Shown in pieces: positions 6,136 through 13,573 of a DNA stretch of 13,599 nucleotides (position 1 is its first letter; every line of letters begins with the position of its first letter). Where the stretch lies: NCBI GenBank assembly GCA_945890735.1, contig CAMDCZ010000046.1, positions 1 to 13,599 on the forward strand, read 5' to 3'. The notes below the pieces were generated by a model. It saw only the letters and a list, made by a program, of their open reading frames with translations. It searched no databases and was not told the DNA's origin. Position numbers and translations under genes: made by a program. Source of the DNA: Bordetella parapertussis. Lineage in GTDB: Bacteria; Pseudomonadota; Gammaproteobacteria; Burkholderiales; Burkholderiaceae_C.

Positions 6136-7338
6136 ATGCAAACACCGCAAGCCCATGTCGTGGTCGCAGGCGCTGGACCGGTTGGCCTGGTCAGTGCTTT
6201 GCTGTTGGCCAATCAAGGTGTGAAAGTCACCGTGCTGGAGTCTGCCCCTGTCCTCAACCGTGACTTGCGTGCTTCCACTTTTCACCCGCCAACCCTGGAC
6301 ATGTTGGCACCCTTGGGACTGACAGACGACTTGATTTCGCAAGGCTTGGTGGCCAGATACACCCAACAAAGAGACCGTCAAGAGGGTGTGATTGCCGAGT
6401 TTGACATGCAGTTGATCGCGCCCGACACCGATCATCCATTCAGGCTTCAATGCGAACAATGGAAATTGACGCAGATGATTCAAGCCAAATTGCATGCAAT
6501 GCCGCATGTACAGATTCTGTTTGACGCCAAAGTCACGCAAGTCAGTCAAACAGGCGAGGATGTACAGGTGGATTTCTCCCAGTCGGGGCAACCCAGCCGG
6601 CTGAATGCCGATTACCTGATTGGTGCAGATGGGGCGTGGAGTGCTGTTCGCCGCAGTTTGCATATCGAGTTTGAAGGCTTCACCTATCCCGAACGTTTTT
6701 TGGTGGTGTCCACGGCATTTGAATTTGCCGATCACTTCCCTCGCCTCTCGTATGTGAATTACTGTTCAGACCCCTTTGAATGGTGTGTCTTGCTGCGCGT
6801 GCCCGGCCTGTGGCGGGTCTTGTTTCCCACCAAAGTCGAAGAAACAGATGAAGCGGTGCTCACCGATGAAGCAGTCCAAGCCCGGTTACAAAACCTTTTA
6901 CCCCAATCACAAGCCTATGTGACCCAGCATCGAACCCTTTACAAGGTACACCAACGGGTGGCCCAGCGCTTTCGCCATGGGCGGGTTTTATTGGCCGGTG
7001 ATGCGGCACACATCAACAATCCGCTGGGCGGCATGGGCATGAATGGCGGTATTCACGATGCGGTCAATTTAACGGACAAGCTGCTGGCAGTTTTGCAACA
7101 CAGCGCTTCTGACGACTTGCTTGACAGGTATGAACGCCAGCGTCGCACGATTGCGATTGACTACATCAATGCCAGTACGGCGCGCAACAAACGCGACATT
7201 GAAGAACGCGATCCTGTCAAAAGACAACAAAACCAACGCGCTTTGCGTGAACTCAGTTTGGACCCGGTTCGCGCTCGCGCTTACATTCGCCAATCCTCCA
7301 TGCTCGACGCGCTTGAGCGCGCAAAGGCCATCACATGA
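6136..7338 (+). CDS. FAD-dependent aromatic hydroxylase (class A flavoprotein monooxygenase)
   Basis: This 400-residue cytoplasmic enzyme belongs to the p-hydroxybenzoate-hydroxylase-like family, which uses NAD(P)H and oxygen to add a hydroxyl group to an activated ring. The three family motifs are in order: the dinucleotide fold G12-A-G14-P-V-G17; the DG motif near 159-172 (DYLIGADGAWSAVR, D165-G166), which contacts FAD and NAD(P)H; and the GD motif GDAAH (288-292) followed by PLGGMGMNGG. RASTFHPPTLDML (45-57) recalls MhpA- and phenol-hydroxylase-type members. It is the first gene of a five-gene operon, and its stop overlaps the next ATG (ATGA). No strong Shine-Dalgarno precedes its ATG. The neighbours suggest a role comparable to 6-hydroxynicotinate monooxygenase NicC, but substrate cannot be read from sequence in this family, so no symbol is given. 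Confidence 0.88.
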   Translation: MQTPQAHVVVAGAGPVGLVSALLLANQGVKVTVLESAPVLNRDLRASTFHPPTLDMLAPLGLTDDLISQGLVARYTQQRDRQEGVIAEFDMQLIAPDTDHPFRLQCEQWKLTQMIQAKLHAMPHVQILFDAKVTQVSQTGEDVQVDFSQSGQPSRLNADYLIGADGAWSAVRRSLHIEFEGFTYPERFLVVSTAFEFADHFPRLSYVNYCSDPFEWCVLLRVPGLWRVLFPTKVEETDEAVLTDEAVQARLQNLLPQSQAYVTQHRTLYKVHQRVAQRFRHGRVLLAGDAAHINNPLGGMGMNGGIHDAVNLTDKLLAVLQHSASDDLLDRYERQRRTIAIDYINASTARNKRDIEERDPVKRQQNQRALRELSLDPVRARAYIRQSSMLDALERAKAIT

Positions 7339-8246
7339 TTCAACAAGGCATCTCTACCCTTCCCCATGCGCAACGCCGTGCTTTGCTCAAACAAAGGCTC
7401 AGCCAAGGCCGGTTGCTTGTGGCGCCAGGTGTGTTCGAAATGGTGTCGGCCAAAATGGCTGATCAAATGGGCTTTGACGCGCTCTACATGACCGGCTACG
7501 GGACTGTCGCTTCTTATTTGGGCATGCCCGACGCAGGTCTGGCAACCTACACCGACATGGTGAACCGGGTGACGCAATTCACCAGCATCACCCAAACCCC
7601 CATGATTTGCGATGGGGACACCGGTTACGGTGGCTTGCTGAACGTCATGCACACCGTGCGCGGCTATGAAGCAGCCGGTGCCTGTGCCATTCAATTGGAA
7701 GACCAAGAATTCCCGAAAAAGTGCGGCCATGTGCTGGGAAGAAGAGTCGTGCCGGTCCAAGACATGGTCGACAAAATTCGGGTGGCGGTGGAAACCCGCT
7801 CAGACCCCAACTTCCTCATCATTGCCCGAACCGATGCCCGAACCACGCTGGGACTCGATGAAGCCCTGCGCCGGGCAGAAAGCTATGCCAGGGCAGGCGC
7901 GGATGTTTTGTTTGTCGAAAGCCCCGAATCGCTTGAAGAAATGCAGCGCATTGGCCGCAGCTTTGACCTGCCCTTGGTTGCCAACATGGTTGAGGGTGGG
8001 CGCACCCCTGTGCTGAGTTTTGAAGAACTCCAAGCCATTGGCTATGGCTTGGCCATCTTCCCTGCAACCGCTTTCTTGGCCGCTGCCAAAGCTTTCGAGC
8101 ATGTCTACACCGCTTTGAAAGAAACCCGCTCGAGCAACAGTGTGAACACCGCACTTTATGACTTTCCTGCTTTCTCCAAACTCATGGGCTTTGACTGGGT
8201 GAACGCATTTGACCAAGCGCACGCCAAACCTGAACCCAAAGCTTGA
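7335..8246 (+). CDS. Isocitrate lyase/PEP mutase-family C-C lyase
   Basis: This 303-residue TIM-barrel enzyme belongs to the isocitrate lyase/phosphoenolpyruvate mutase superfamily. Visible motifs are D93-G-D95-TGYG and E122-D123 for Mg2+ and substrate; K128-K-C130-G-H132, the catalytic loop of true lyases; RTDAR (165-169); and NMVEGG (217-222). The KKCGH loop points to a carbon-carbon lyase such as 2-methylisocitrate lyase or 2,3-dimethylmalate lyase rather than a phosphonate mutase. 2,3-dimethylmalate lyase closes the anaerobic nicotinate pathway of Eubacterium barkeri, an interesting parallel, but the present operon starts with an oxygen-using enzyme. ATG overlaps the hydroxylase stop by 4 nt, with AAGG upstream. 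It probably cleaves a substituted malate or citrate-like intermediate to pyruvate or oxaloacetate plus an acid. The exact substrate is unknown. Confidence 0.88.
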   Translation: MIQQGISTLPHAQRRALLKQRLSQGRLLVAPGVFEMVSAKMADQMGFDALYMTGYGTVASYLGMPDAGLATYTDMVNRVTQFTSITQTPMICDGDTGYGGLLNVMHTVRGYEAAGACAIQLEDQEFPKKCGHVLGRRVVPVQDMVDKIRVAVETRSDPNFLIIARTDARTTLGLDEALRRAESYARAGADVLFVESPESLEEMQRIGRSFDLPLVANMVEGGRTPVLSFEELQAIGYGLAIFPATAFLAAAKAFEHVYTALKETRSSNSVNTALYDFPAFSKLMGFDWVNAFDQAHAKPEPKA

Positions 8247-8250
8247 TCGC

Positions 8251-8886
8251 ATGGACACCGAGGACATTTACAAGCGGCAAGGTTTTGGCCAAACATCAGG
8301 CATCGGCCAGCGTGCTTGTCTGCTGATGGTCGACTTTGTCAACAGCTTTGTCGATCCATCGCAACTGGGTGGCCCTGCCATTCAAGCTGCAGCGAATGCC
8401 ACCATTCCCTTGTTGGCTGCCTTCAGAGCCTGGGGCCTGCCCATTGCCCACACGCGGGTGGTGTTTGAAGCCAACGGCTCTGACCGCAATTTGTTCGCCA
8501 CGCGCGTCAAGGCCTTGCAAGGCCTGACCGAAGATTCAGCCTCGAGCCAAATCGTGCCTGCGCTTCAGCCTCAAGGCAGTGAATACGTGATTCGTAAGCA
8601 AGGGGCTTCTGCCTTTTTCAACACGCCCTTGGCCGATTGGCTGCGTTTTCATGCCGTGGACACTTTGGTGGTCACCGGGTGCACCACCAGCGGTTGCGTG
8701 CGGGCAACCGTCGTTGACGCCTTGCAACACAACCTTCGCACCGTGGTGGTTGCCGACTGCGTGGGCGACCGAGCTCACGCCCCACATGAAGCCAATTTGT
8801 TCGACATGGGCCAAAAGTATGCAGACATCTTGAACCGCGATGACTTGCTCGGCCGACTGCACATTCAGCAAGGAGCTTCTTCATGA
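8251..8886 (+). CDS. Isochorismatase-like cysteine amidohydrolase (N-carbamoylsarcosine/maleamate amidase type)
   Basis: This 211-residue cytoplasmic hydrolase starts at ATG 8251, 4 nt after the previous stop. An upstream in-frame TTG at 8209 would overlap that gene and adds a tail untypical of the family. The N-terminus (DIYKRQGFG) and overall pattern match N-carbamoylsarcosine amidohydrolase and the maleamate amidase NicF. The catalytic triad is complete: D28 (LLMVDFVNSF), K116 (VIRKQGASAF) and C149 (GCTTSGCVRATV). The 33-residue spacing from K to C is the same as in N-carbamoylsarcosine amidohydrolase (K144, C177). It should release ammonia from an amide or carbamoyl compound, implying that the operon's substrate contains nitrogen. 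The stop overlaps the next ATG (ATGA). The family is firm; the actual amide is not known. Confidence 0.87.
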   Translation: MDTEDIYKRQGFGQTSGIGQRACLLMVDFVNSFVDPSQLGGPAIQAAANATIPLLAAFRAWGLPIAHTRVVFEANGSDRNLFATRVKALQGLTEDSASSQIVPALQPQGSEYVIRKQGASAFFNTPLADWLRFHAVDTLVVTGCTTSGCVRATVVDALQHNLRTVVVADCVGDRAHAPHEANLFDMGQKYADILNRDDLLGRLHIQQGASS

Positions 8887-9626
8887 CAGACCACTTGGGC
8901 TATCGCAAAAAATTCGGCACGCTGGGGCCGTCCACCAACACGGTGGTGCAACCCGACTTTGACGACTTGCGCCCTGTCGGGGTGACCAACCATTACAGCC
9001 GGATTGCCATTCCCAATAATCCTGTCAATGACGATGCGAGTTTTTTGGCCCTGGTCGACAACATCAACAAGGCCACCTTGGATGCGGTGGATGTTTTGAA
9101 ATCCTGTGAGATGGACTACCTGGTCATGGGCATGTCGGCTGCGACTTTTTGGAACGGGCGCGCTGGTGCACAAGCGTATTTGCAAATGATGACCGACCGC
9201 GCAGGTGTGGGTGTGTCCTGTGGCTCCTTTGCCACCGAAGCTGCACTCCACGCGCTCAAGGTCAAACGCATTGCTTTCCTGTCACCTTATTTTCAAGTGG
9301 CCAATGACCAAGTCCGTCGTTTCTACCAAGACTGCGGTTTCACAGTGGTGCGTGACCTGTGCTTTGAGCGCCCAAGCCCAGTGCAAATCGCACACGCCAC
9401 TGACGCCATGTGCAGAGATGCGATTCGGCAATTGGACGGTGATGATGTGGACGCGATTGTGCAAGTTGGCACCAACTTGTCCATGATTCGACTGGCTGCG
9501 GCTGCAGAGCTTTTCCTGGGTAAGCCAGTGATCGCGATCAACACCGCCACCTACTGGCATGCCTTGCGAAGCTGCGGCATCACGGACCGCCAATCTGGTT
9601 TTGGCAGCTTGTTAGAGCACCATTGA
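8883..9626 (+). CDS. Asp/Glu racemase-superfamily protein (maleate isomerase/arylmalonate decarboxylase-like) lacking both catalytic cysteines
   Basis: This 247-residue protein is related to maleate isomerase and arylmalonate decarboxylase (AMDase). Anchors from N to C are GTLGPSTNT (12-20), YLVMGMSAATFWNG (79-92), QVGTNLSM (194-201) and NTATYWHALRSCGI (220-233). Maleate isomerase uses a cysteine in the second and third of these segments; AMDase keeps only the third-segment one (C188). By my alignment this protein has G83 at the first position, as AMDase does, and V195 at the second, so neither canonical cysteine exists. C113 (VSCGSF) lies nearby but not at either site. It is therefore either a non-cysteine enzyme or a variant with a different reaction; automatic naming as maleate isomerase would be unsafe. 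The gene has a strong AAGGAG site and overlaps the previous stop by 4 nt. Confidence 0.82.
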   Translation: MTDHLGYRKKFGTLGPSTNTVVQPDFDDLRPVGVTNHYSRIAIPNNPVNDDASFLALVDNINKATLDAVDVLKSCEMDYLVMGMSAATFWNGRAGAQAYLQMMTDRAGVGVSCGSFATEAALHALKVKRIAFLSPYFQVANDQVRRFYQDCGFTVVRDLCFERPSPVQIAHATDAMCRDAIRQLDGDDVDAIVQVGTNLSMIRLAAAAELFLGKPVIAINTATYWHALRSCGITDRQSGFGSLLEHH

Positions 9627-9641
9627 GCATGAAAGGTTGAT

Positions 9642-10616
9642 ATGTTGAACAGACGTACGCTCGGCTTGGGTTTGACTGCCGTGGCTTGCACAGCCACATT
9701 GCCTTCCGCTTGGGCACAGGACTATCCGCGCAAACTGATCAAGCTGGTCATCCCCGCCACCTCCGGCAGTTCAGACGTGATTGCGCGTGCGTTGGCACCG
9801 AGACTGTCAGCGGCACTGGGGCAAAGCGTTGTGATCGAGCAGATGCCCGGAGCAGGCACCAACATTGGCAACAACCATGTCGCCAAGGCTGCGCCTGATG
9901 GTTACACCTTGCTGATCAATGGCTTGCCACTGGTCACCAATTTGGCCTTGTATACCCAACTTCCCTACAACCCAATGACCGACTTGGTCCCCATCATCGA
10001 ACTGGCTGAGGTGACCAATGTGGTGGTGGTTCACCCTGATTTGGGATTGCAAAACCTCAAAGAGCTGGTGCAGTTGGCCAAGAGCAAGCCGGGTCAGCTG
10101 AATTACGGCTCTCCGGGCGCAGGCAGTTCCGGTCACCTAGCCGGTGAGTTACTGGGCTTCAAAACCGGCATCCAAATGGTGCACTTTCCCTACCGTGGCA
10201 ATTCACAGGCCATGGTGGACTTGTTGCGCGGTGAGTTGCAAATTGGCTTTGTCAACCTGCCCTTGGCTTTGCCGCAAATCAAGGCCAACAAACTCAAGGC
10301 CTTGGCGGTGACTGGACAGAAAAGATCGCGTCTGTTGCCCAACCTGCCAACTGTCGCTGAAGCACTCTCGCTGCCCGACTATGAGATCACCGCCTGGTTT
10401 GGCATCTTGGCGCCTGCCAAAACCCCTGCATCGGTGGTTCAACTTCTCAACCGTGAAATCGACAAGATTCTCAAGGACCCGGAGATGATTGAAAAAATTC
10501 AGGCAGCGGGTGCTGAATTGGTTGGTGGCAGCAGCGCTGCCTTTGAAACGCGCATGAAAAAAGATGCCATCCGTTTGACAGAGGTGATTCGCCAAGCGGG
10601 CACCAAGGCTGACTGA
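9642..10616 (+). CDS. Bug-family periplasmic solute-binding receptor (tripartite tricarboxylate transporter type)
   Basis: This 324-residue protein belongs to the Bug (Bordetella uptake gene)/TctC family, abundant in Burkholderiales, which binds carboxylates in the periplasm. A signal peptide (about 1-25, cleavage AWA-QD) starts with NRRTLGLGL; the twin arginines leave Tat export possible. The mature protein shows the family pattern: YPRKLIKLVIPATSGSSDVIAR (split over 28-49), VIEQMPGAGTNIGN, AAPDGYTLL and LNYGSPGAGSSGHLAGE. It is the last gene of the catabolic operon, 15 nt after the previous stop with AAAGGT upstream. No TctA/TctB membrane subunits accompany it, which is usual for Bug genes; it may act with a transporter encoded elsewhere or as a sensor partner. 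It most likely binds the pathway's starting compound. Confidence 0.92.
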   Translation: MLNRRTLGLGLTAVACTATLPSAWAQDYPRKLIKLVIPATSGSSDVIARALAPRLSAALGQSVVIEQMPGAGTNIGNNHVAKAAPDGYTLLINGLPLVTNLALYTQLPYNPMTDLVPIIELAEVTNVVVVHPDLGLQNLKELVQLAKSKPGQLNYGSPGAGSSGHLAGELLGFKTGIQMVHFPYRGNSQAMVDLLRGELQIGFVNLPLALPQIKANKLKALAVTGQKRSRLLPNLPTVAEALSLPDYEITAWFGILAPAKTPASVVQLLNREIDKILKDPEMIEKIQAAGAELVGGSSAAFETRMKKDAIRLTEVIRQAGTKAD

Positions 10617-10668
10617 CCATTCGAAAAACCCGCCACTGATCCTTTTCTTCGCTTGCGTGTAAGCAAAA

Positions 10669-10695
10669 AAAAGAGCGGGATAAACCCGCTCTTTT
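10669..10695. terminator. Bidirectional rho-independent terminator between convergent operons
   Basis: AAAAGAGCGGG (10669-10679) and CCCGCTCTTTT (10685-10695) form a perfect 11-bp stem with loop ATAAA. The A run upstream (from 10665) gives a T run on the minus strand, so it can stop transcription from both sides. A second hairpin, CACACTGC/GCAGTGTG (10708-10728), lies just after the minus-strand stop codon but has no T run. Confidence 0.9.
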
Positions 10696-10735
10696 GACTG
10701 AACAACCCACACTGCACAAGGCAGTGTGAGAAGGA

Positions 10736-12877
10736 TCAGGCTTCTTGGATGGCTTTGCCAGTGATGGGCAACTGACGCAGGCGCTTGCCTGTGAGCTTTG
10801 CAACACCGTTTGCCAAGGCAGGAACAATGGCCGCACAGAACGGCTCACCGATACCACCAGGCTTCTCAGAACTCTTGATTTGAGAAATGATGATTTCTGG
10901 TGTTTCGTTGGTACGAACCAGCGGGTATGTGTTGAAGTTGGCTTGTTGAATACGGCCACCTTCGATGGTGTGCGCATGCTTCAAGGTTGTGCCCATGCCC
11001 ATGATGATGCTTGACTGGATTTGTTGGTCAACGATTTCTGGATTGACAACCATACCCAAGTCCACAGAAGCAGTGACCTTGTGGACACGAACTTCACCAT
11101 CGGCGCCCAAACTGACTTCGGTCACGATAGCCAAAATGGTGTCGTAACCTTCCATCATCGCCACACCCAAAGCGCGACCTTTGGCGGCGCCTTTTCTGTA
11201 GTTGGACTTTTGCACAACGTCTTTCAAAACGTTCAGGTAACGTGTTTTACCTTCGAGCATGCTCATGCGGAAGTCGACGGGGTCTTTGCCAGCGGCCAGA
11301 GCCAATTCATCCACAAAGCTTTCGTTGGCGAAAGCATTCATGTTGTGGCTCACTGCGCGCCAGTAACCAACACGCAAGCCAGCGTCATGGATGACCAAGT
11401 CGTGCTGGGTATTGGCAATGTTGTAAGGCGCAGCAGCGTACTCGACCATGAAAGGATCGAGTGTGTCTTTTGGCAGACCAAAAGCGCGCTGTGTGATGGA
11501 CTGTGACGTGACCTTGAAGTGCAGGCCAGTGACTTTGCCATTGGCATCCAAGCCAGCAGACATTTGGTTGACACCCATTGGACGGTAGAAGTCATGGGTC
11601 ATGTCGTCTTCACGTGACCACAACAATTTCACAGGCAGTTTGACTGCTTTGGAAATTTGTGCAGCTTGCACCACGAAGTCGAGTTCGATACGGCGACCGA
11701 AGCCACCACCCAAGAATGTGGTTTGCACATCCACGTCTTCAGGCTTGATGCCCAGAGCAGCAGCAGCAGCACCTTGAGCGCCTTGTTGGAACTGGGTTGG
11801 TCCGATGAGCAACGCTTTACCAGCGGTGACATGGGCCGTGAAGTTCATTGGCTCCAGAGGTGAGTGTGACTGCAATGGGGAAATGTAAGTGGCGTTGACC
11901 ACTTTGGCCGCGCTGCCAATGGCGGCTTTGGCATCGCCTTTGGCGGGTTGCACAGGAATCACTTTGCCGTTTTTAGCAGCTTCCATGTGGCTGTTGATCA
12001 TGCCAGCAGTGGTGAGTGATGCGCCTGGACCGTAATCCCATTCGATTTTCAATGCACGGCGGGCTTTGACTGCACCCCAGTAGGAGTTGGCCACAACAGC
12101 CACGCCATCTGGAATTTGAACCACATCCACCACGCCAGGCATGGCTTTGGCGGCTGCGCTGTCAACGCTCTTGACCTTGCCACCGATCACGGGGCATTGC
12201 TCGAGGCTGGCGTAAACCATGCCGGGCAATTTGACGTCAATACCGAACTGTGCGGTGCCGTTGACTTTGGCTGGCACATCGGTACGTGGAATACGCTTGC
12301 CCACAACGCGGAAGTCTTTGGGTGCTTTGATGAATGGCTTTTCAGGCACGGGCTGCTTGGATGCAGCTTCAGCCATTTGGCCGTAAGTGGCCTTCTTGCC
12401 GCCAGGGCCAGTCAGCATGCCGTTGTCGGCTTTGACTGAAGAAGCGGCGACGCCCCACTCAGCGGCTGCAGCAGCAACCAACATTTCGCGCACTTGGGCG
12501 CCAGCTACACGCAACTTTTCCCAGCCTTCACGCACGGAAGTGGAGCCACCAGTGATCATGGCGCCCAAGAATGCGTTGGCGTACTGGGCACCGGGAGGTG
12601 CAGCAGCGACGGTGATTTTGGTCACGTCAACGTTGAGTTCTTCTGCGATCAACATAGGCATGGAGGTGTAAACACCTTGACCCATTTCTGAACGGGCAGA
12701 AATCAGTGTGATGCTGTTGTCGTCAGCGATGTGCACCCATGCATTGGGTGTGTGCAGTGTGCCAGCGGCCGCAGCATCGCGAACGGTACCAGGCAACACC
12801 ACGCCCATGATCAGGCCAGAGGTGGTGATGGTGGTGGTCTTAAGAAAATCGCGGCGATTTGTTTCTGTGCTCATCAT
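10736..12877 (-). CDS. Molybdopterin-binding large subunit of an isoquinoline-oxidoreductase/aldehyde-dehydrogenase-type hydroxylase
   Basis: This 713-residue subunit belongs to the IorB branch of the xanthine dehydrogenase family, which hydroxylates heteroaromatic rings or oxidises aldehydes with water as oxygen source. The N-terminus carries a Tat signal (N7-R8-R9-D-F-L-K13, then a hydrophobic stretch to about residue 38), so the folded enzyme is exported, probably carrying the signal-less small subunit with it. Cofactor motifs include GQGVYTSMPMLIAEEL (67-82), GGGFGRR (390-396), and the catalytic-glutamate segment GGIGEPF (674-680, E678), with GKRLRQLPI near the end. Two adjacent ATGs compete as start; AAAGGA is 8 nt before the first. 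It follows the small subunit gene after 18 nt. No cytochrome c domain or cytochrome gene accompanies it, unlike NicB or acetic-acid-bacterial aldehyde dehydrogenases. The substrate is undetermined. Confidence 0.9.
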   Translation of the reverse strand: MMSTETNRRDFLKTTTITTSGLIMGVVLPGTVRDAAAAGTLHTPNAWVHIADDNSITLISARSEMGQGVYTSMPMLIAEELNVDVTKITVAAAPPGAQYANAFLGAMITGGSTSVREGWEKLRVAGAQVREMLVAAAAAEWGVAASSVKADNGMLTGPGGKKATYGQMAEAASKQPVPEKPFIKAPKDFRVVGKRIPRTDVPAKVNGTAQFGIDVKLPGMVYASLEQCPVIGGKVKSVDSAAAKAMPGVVDVVQIPDGVAVVANSYWGAVKARRALKIEWDYGPGASLTTAGMINSHMEAAKNGKVIPVQPAKGDAKAAIGSAAKVVNATYISPLQSHSPLEPMNFTAHVTAGKALLIGPTQFQQGAQGAAAAALGIKPEDVDVQTTFLGGGFGRRIELDFVVQAAQISKAVKLPVKLLWSREDDMTHDFYRPMGVNQMSAGLDANGKVTGLHFKVTSQSITQRAFGLPKDTLDPFMVEYAAAPYNIANTQHDLVIHDAGLRVGYWRAVSHNMNAFANESFVDELALAAGKDPVDFRMSMLEGKTRYLNVLKDVVQKSNYRKGAAKGRALGVAMMEGYDTILAIVTEVSLGADGEVRVHKVTASVDLGMVVNPEIVDQQIQSSIIMGMGTTLKHAHTIEGGRIQQANFNTYPLVRTNETPEIIISQIKSSEKPGGIGEPFCAAIVPALANGVAKLTGKRLRQLPITGKAIQEA

Positions 12878-12895
12878 GATGTATTTCCTTTGAAA

Positions 12896-13357
12896 TTAAG
12901 CGGCACGCATCATGGATGCGGCATCTTTGACAGCAGCACGGATTCGTGTGTAGGTACCGCAGCGGCACAGATTGCCAGCCATGGCGGCGTCAATGTCTGC
13001 GTCGCTTGGGTTTTTGTTGGTGCTCAACAAAGCTGCAGCGCTCATCAATTGACCAGATTGGCAATAGCCGCACTGTGGAACTTGGTGTTTGATCCAGGCT
13101 TTTTGCAGGGGGTGTGTACCAGCGCCAAGGCTTTCGACTGTGTTGACACTGGAGCCAGCCACGTTGCCCACTTGGGTTTGGCATGAACGCACGGCTTCGC
13201 CGTTGACGTGCACGGTACAAGCGCCGCACAGGGCAGCACCGCAACCAAATTTGGTGCCGGTCATGCCGAGTTCGTCACGAATGACCCAAAGCAAAGGCGT
13301 GTCGGCCTCGGAGTTGGACTGAACGGCTTTGCCGTTAACTTTGAATTGAAGGCTCAT
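12896..13357 (-). CDS. [2Fe-2S] small subunit of the molybdenum hydroxylase
   Basis: This 153-residue protein carries two [2Fe-2S] clusters that move electrons from the molybdenum site to the external acceptor. The N-terminal plant-ferredoxin-type cluster is bound by C39, C44, C47 and C59 (FGCGAALCGACTVH). The C-terminal cluster is bound by C96, C99, C131 and C133 (QCGYCQSGQ and NLCRCGTY). All eight ligands are present. The start is taken at base 13357 because a GGAAG site lies 5 nt before it and family members begin here; an upstream in-frame ATG (13396) would add 13 residues with no family support. No signal peptide is present, as expected if it leaves the cell with the Tat-bearing large subunit. 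It is the first gene of a two-gene operon. Confidence 0.92.
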   Translation of the reverse strand: MSLQFKVNGKAVQSNSEADTPLLWVIRDELGMTGTKFGCGAALCGACTVHVNGEAVRSCQTQVGNVAGSSVNTVESLGAGTHPLQKAWIKHQVPQCGYCQSGQLMSAAALLSTNKNPSDADIDAAMAGNLCRCGTYTRIRAAVKDAASMMRAA

Positions 13358-13420
13358 AGATACTTCCTTGATTGAGGGATGCGGAACATGGGTCATATTA
13401 GAGAAATCCTGACCGCCACA

Positions 13421-13445
13421 TATCAGGGAAAGCCCTTGTCTGATA
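13421..13445. promoter_or_regulatory. Inverted repeat TATCAG-N13-CTGATA upstream of the molybdenum hydroxylase
   Basis: TATCAG (13421-13426) and CTGATA (13440-13445) are perfect inverted 6-nt arms, about 64-88 nt before the small-subunit start. It also contains one of the AGGGAAA heptamers. Size and position fit an operator or activator site, but no regulator is in the window, and I could not place a clear -35/-10 pair. Confidence 0.4.
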
Positions 13446-13562
13446 CATCAAATTCTCGTTTTGAAACAGTCTGTGTCACTTGTGTTGCATTAACCCGATT
13501 CATTGAAGGGCTATGGACTCGTGGCTTTCCCTGATTCGGGTCGGACCAGGGAAATTTTCCCT
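13425..13562. repeat. Four AGGGAAA/TTTCCCT heptamers in the control region
   Basis: The heptamer appears at 13425-13431 (AGGGAAA), 13526-13532 (TTTCCCT), 13548-13554 (AGGGAAA) and 13556-13562 (TTTCCCT). The last two form a perfect 7-1-7 inverted repeat, AGGGAAATTTTCCCT. The second and third also face each other with an extra matched base each (TTTCCCTG/CAGGGAAA, 13-nt spacer). Such an array in a gap with no recognisable gene suggests a multi-site binding region for a transcription factor. Confidence 0.5.
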
Positions 13563-13573
13563 AGGCGGCCCCG

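Noticed and set aside
8209..8250. TTG start extending the amidohydrolase by 14 residues
   Set aside because: It overlaps the end of the lyase gene, whereas the ATG at 8251 gives the typical family N-terminus and a 4-nt gap.
8883..9626. Naming the racemase-family gene nicE (maleate isomerase), and the neighbours nicC and nicF
   Set aside because: The two catalytic cysteines of maleate isomerase are missing and the ring-cleavage and deformylase genes are absent, so the symbols would overstate the evidence.
10708..10728. CACACTGC/GCAGTGTG hairpin as a second terminator
   Set aside because: It has an 8-bp stem but no following T run on the minus strand. It may only assist the bidirectional terminator at 10669-10695.
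10736..13357. Naming the molybdenum hydroxylase nicAB (nicotinate dehydrogenase) or iorAB
   Set aside because: The large subunit lacks the cytochrome c region found in P. putida NicB, and substrate specificity in this family cannot be read from the visible motifs.
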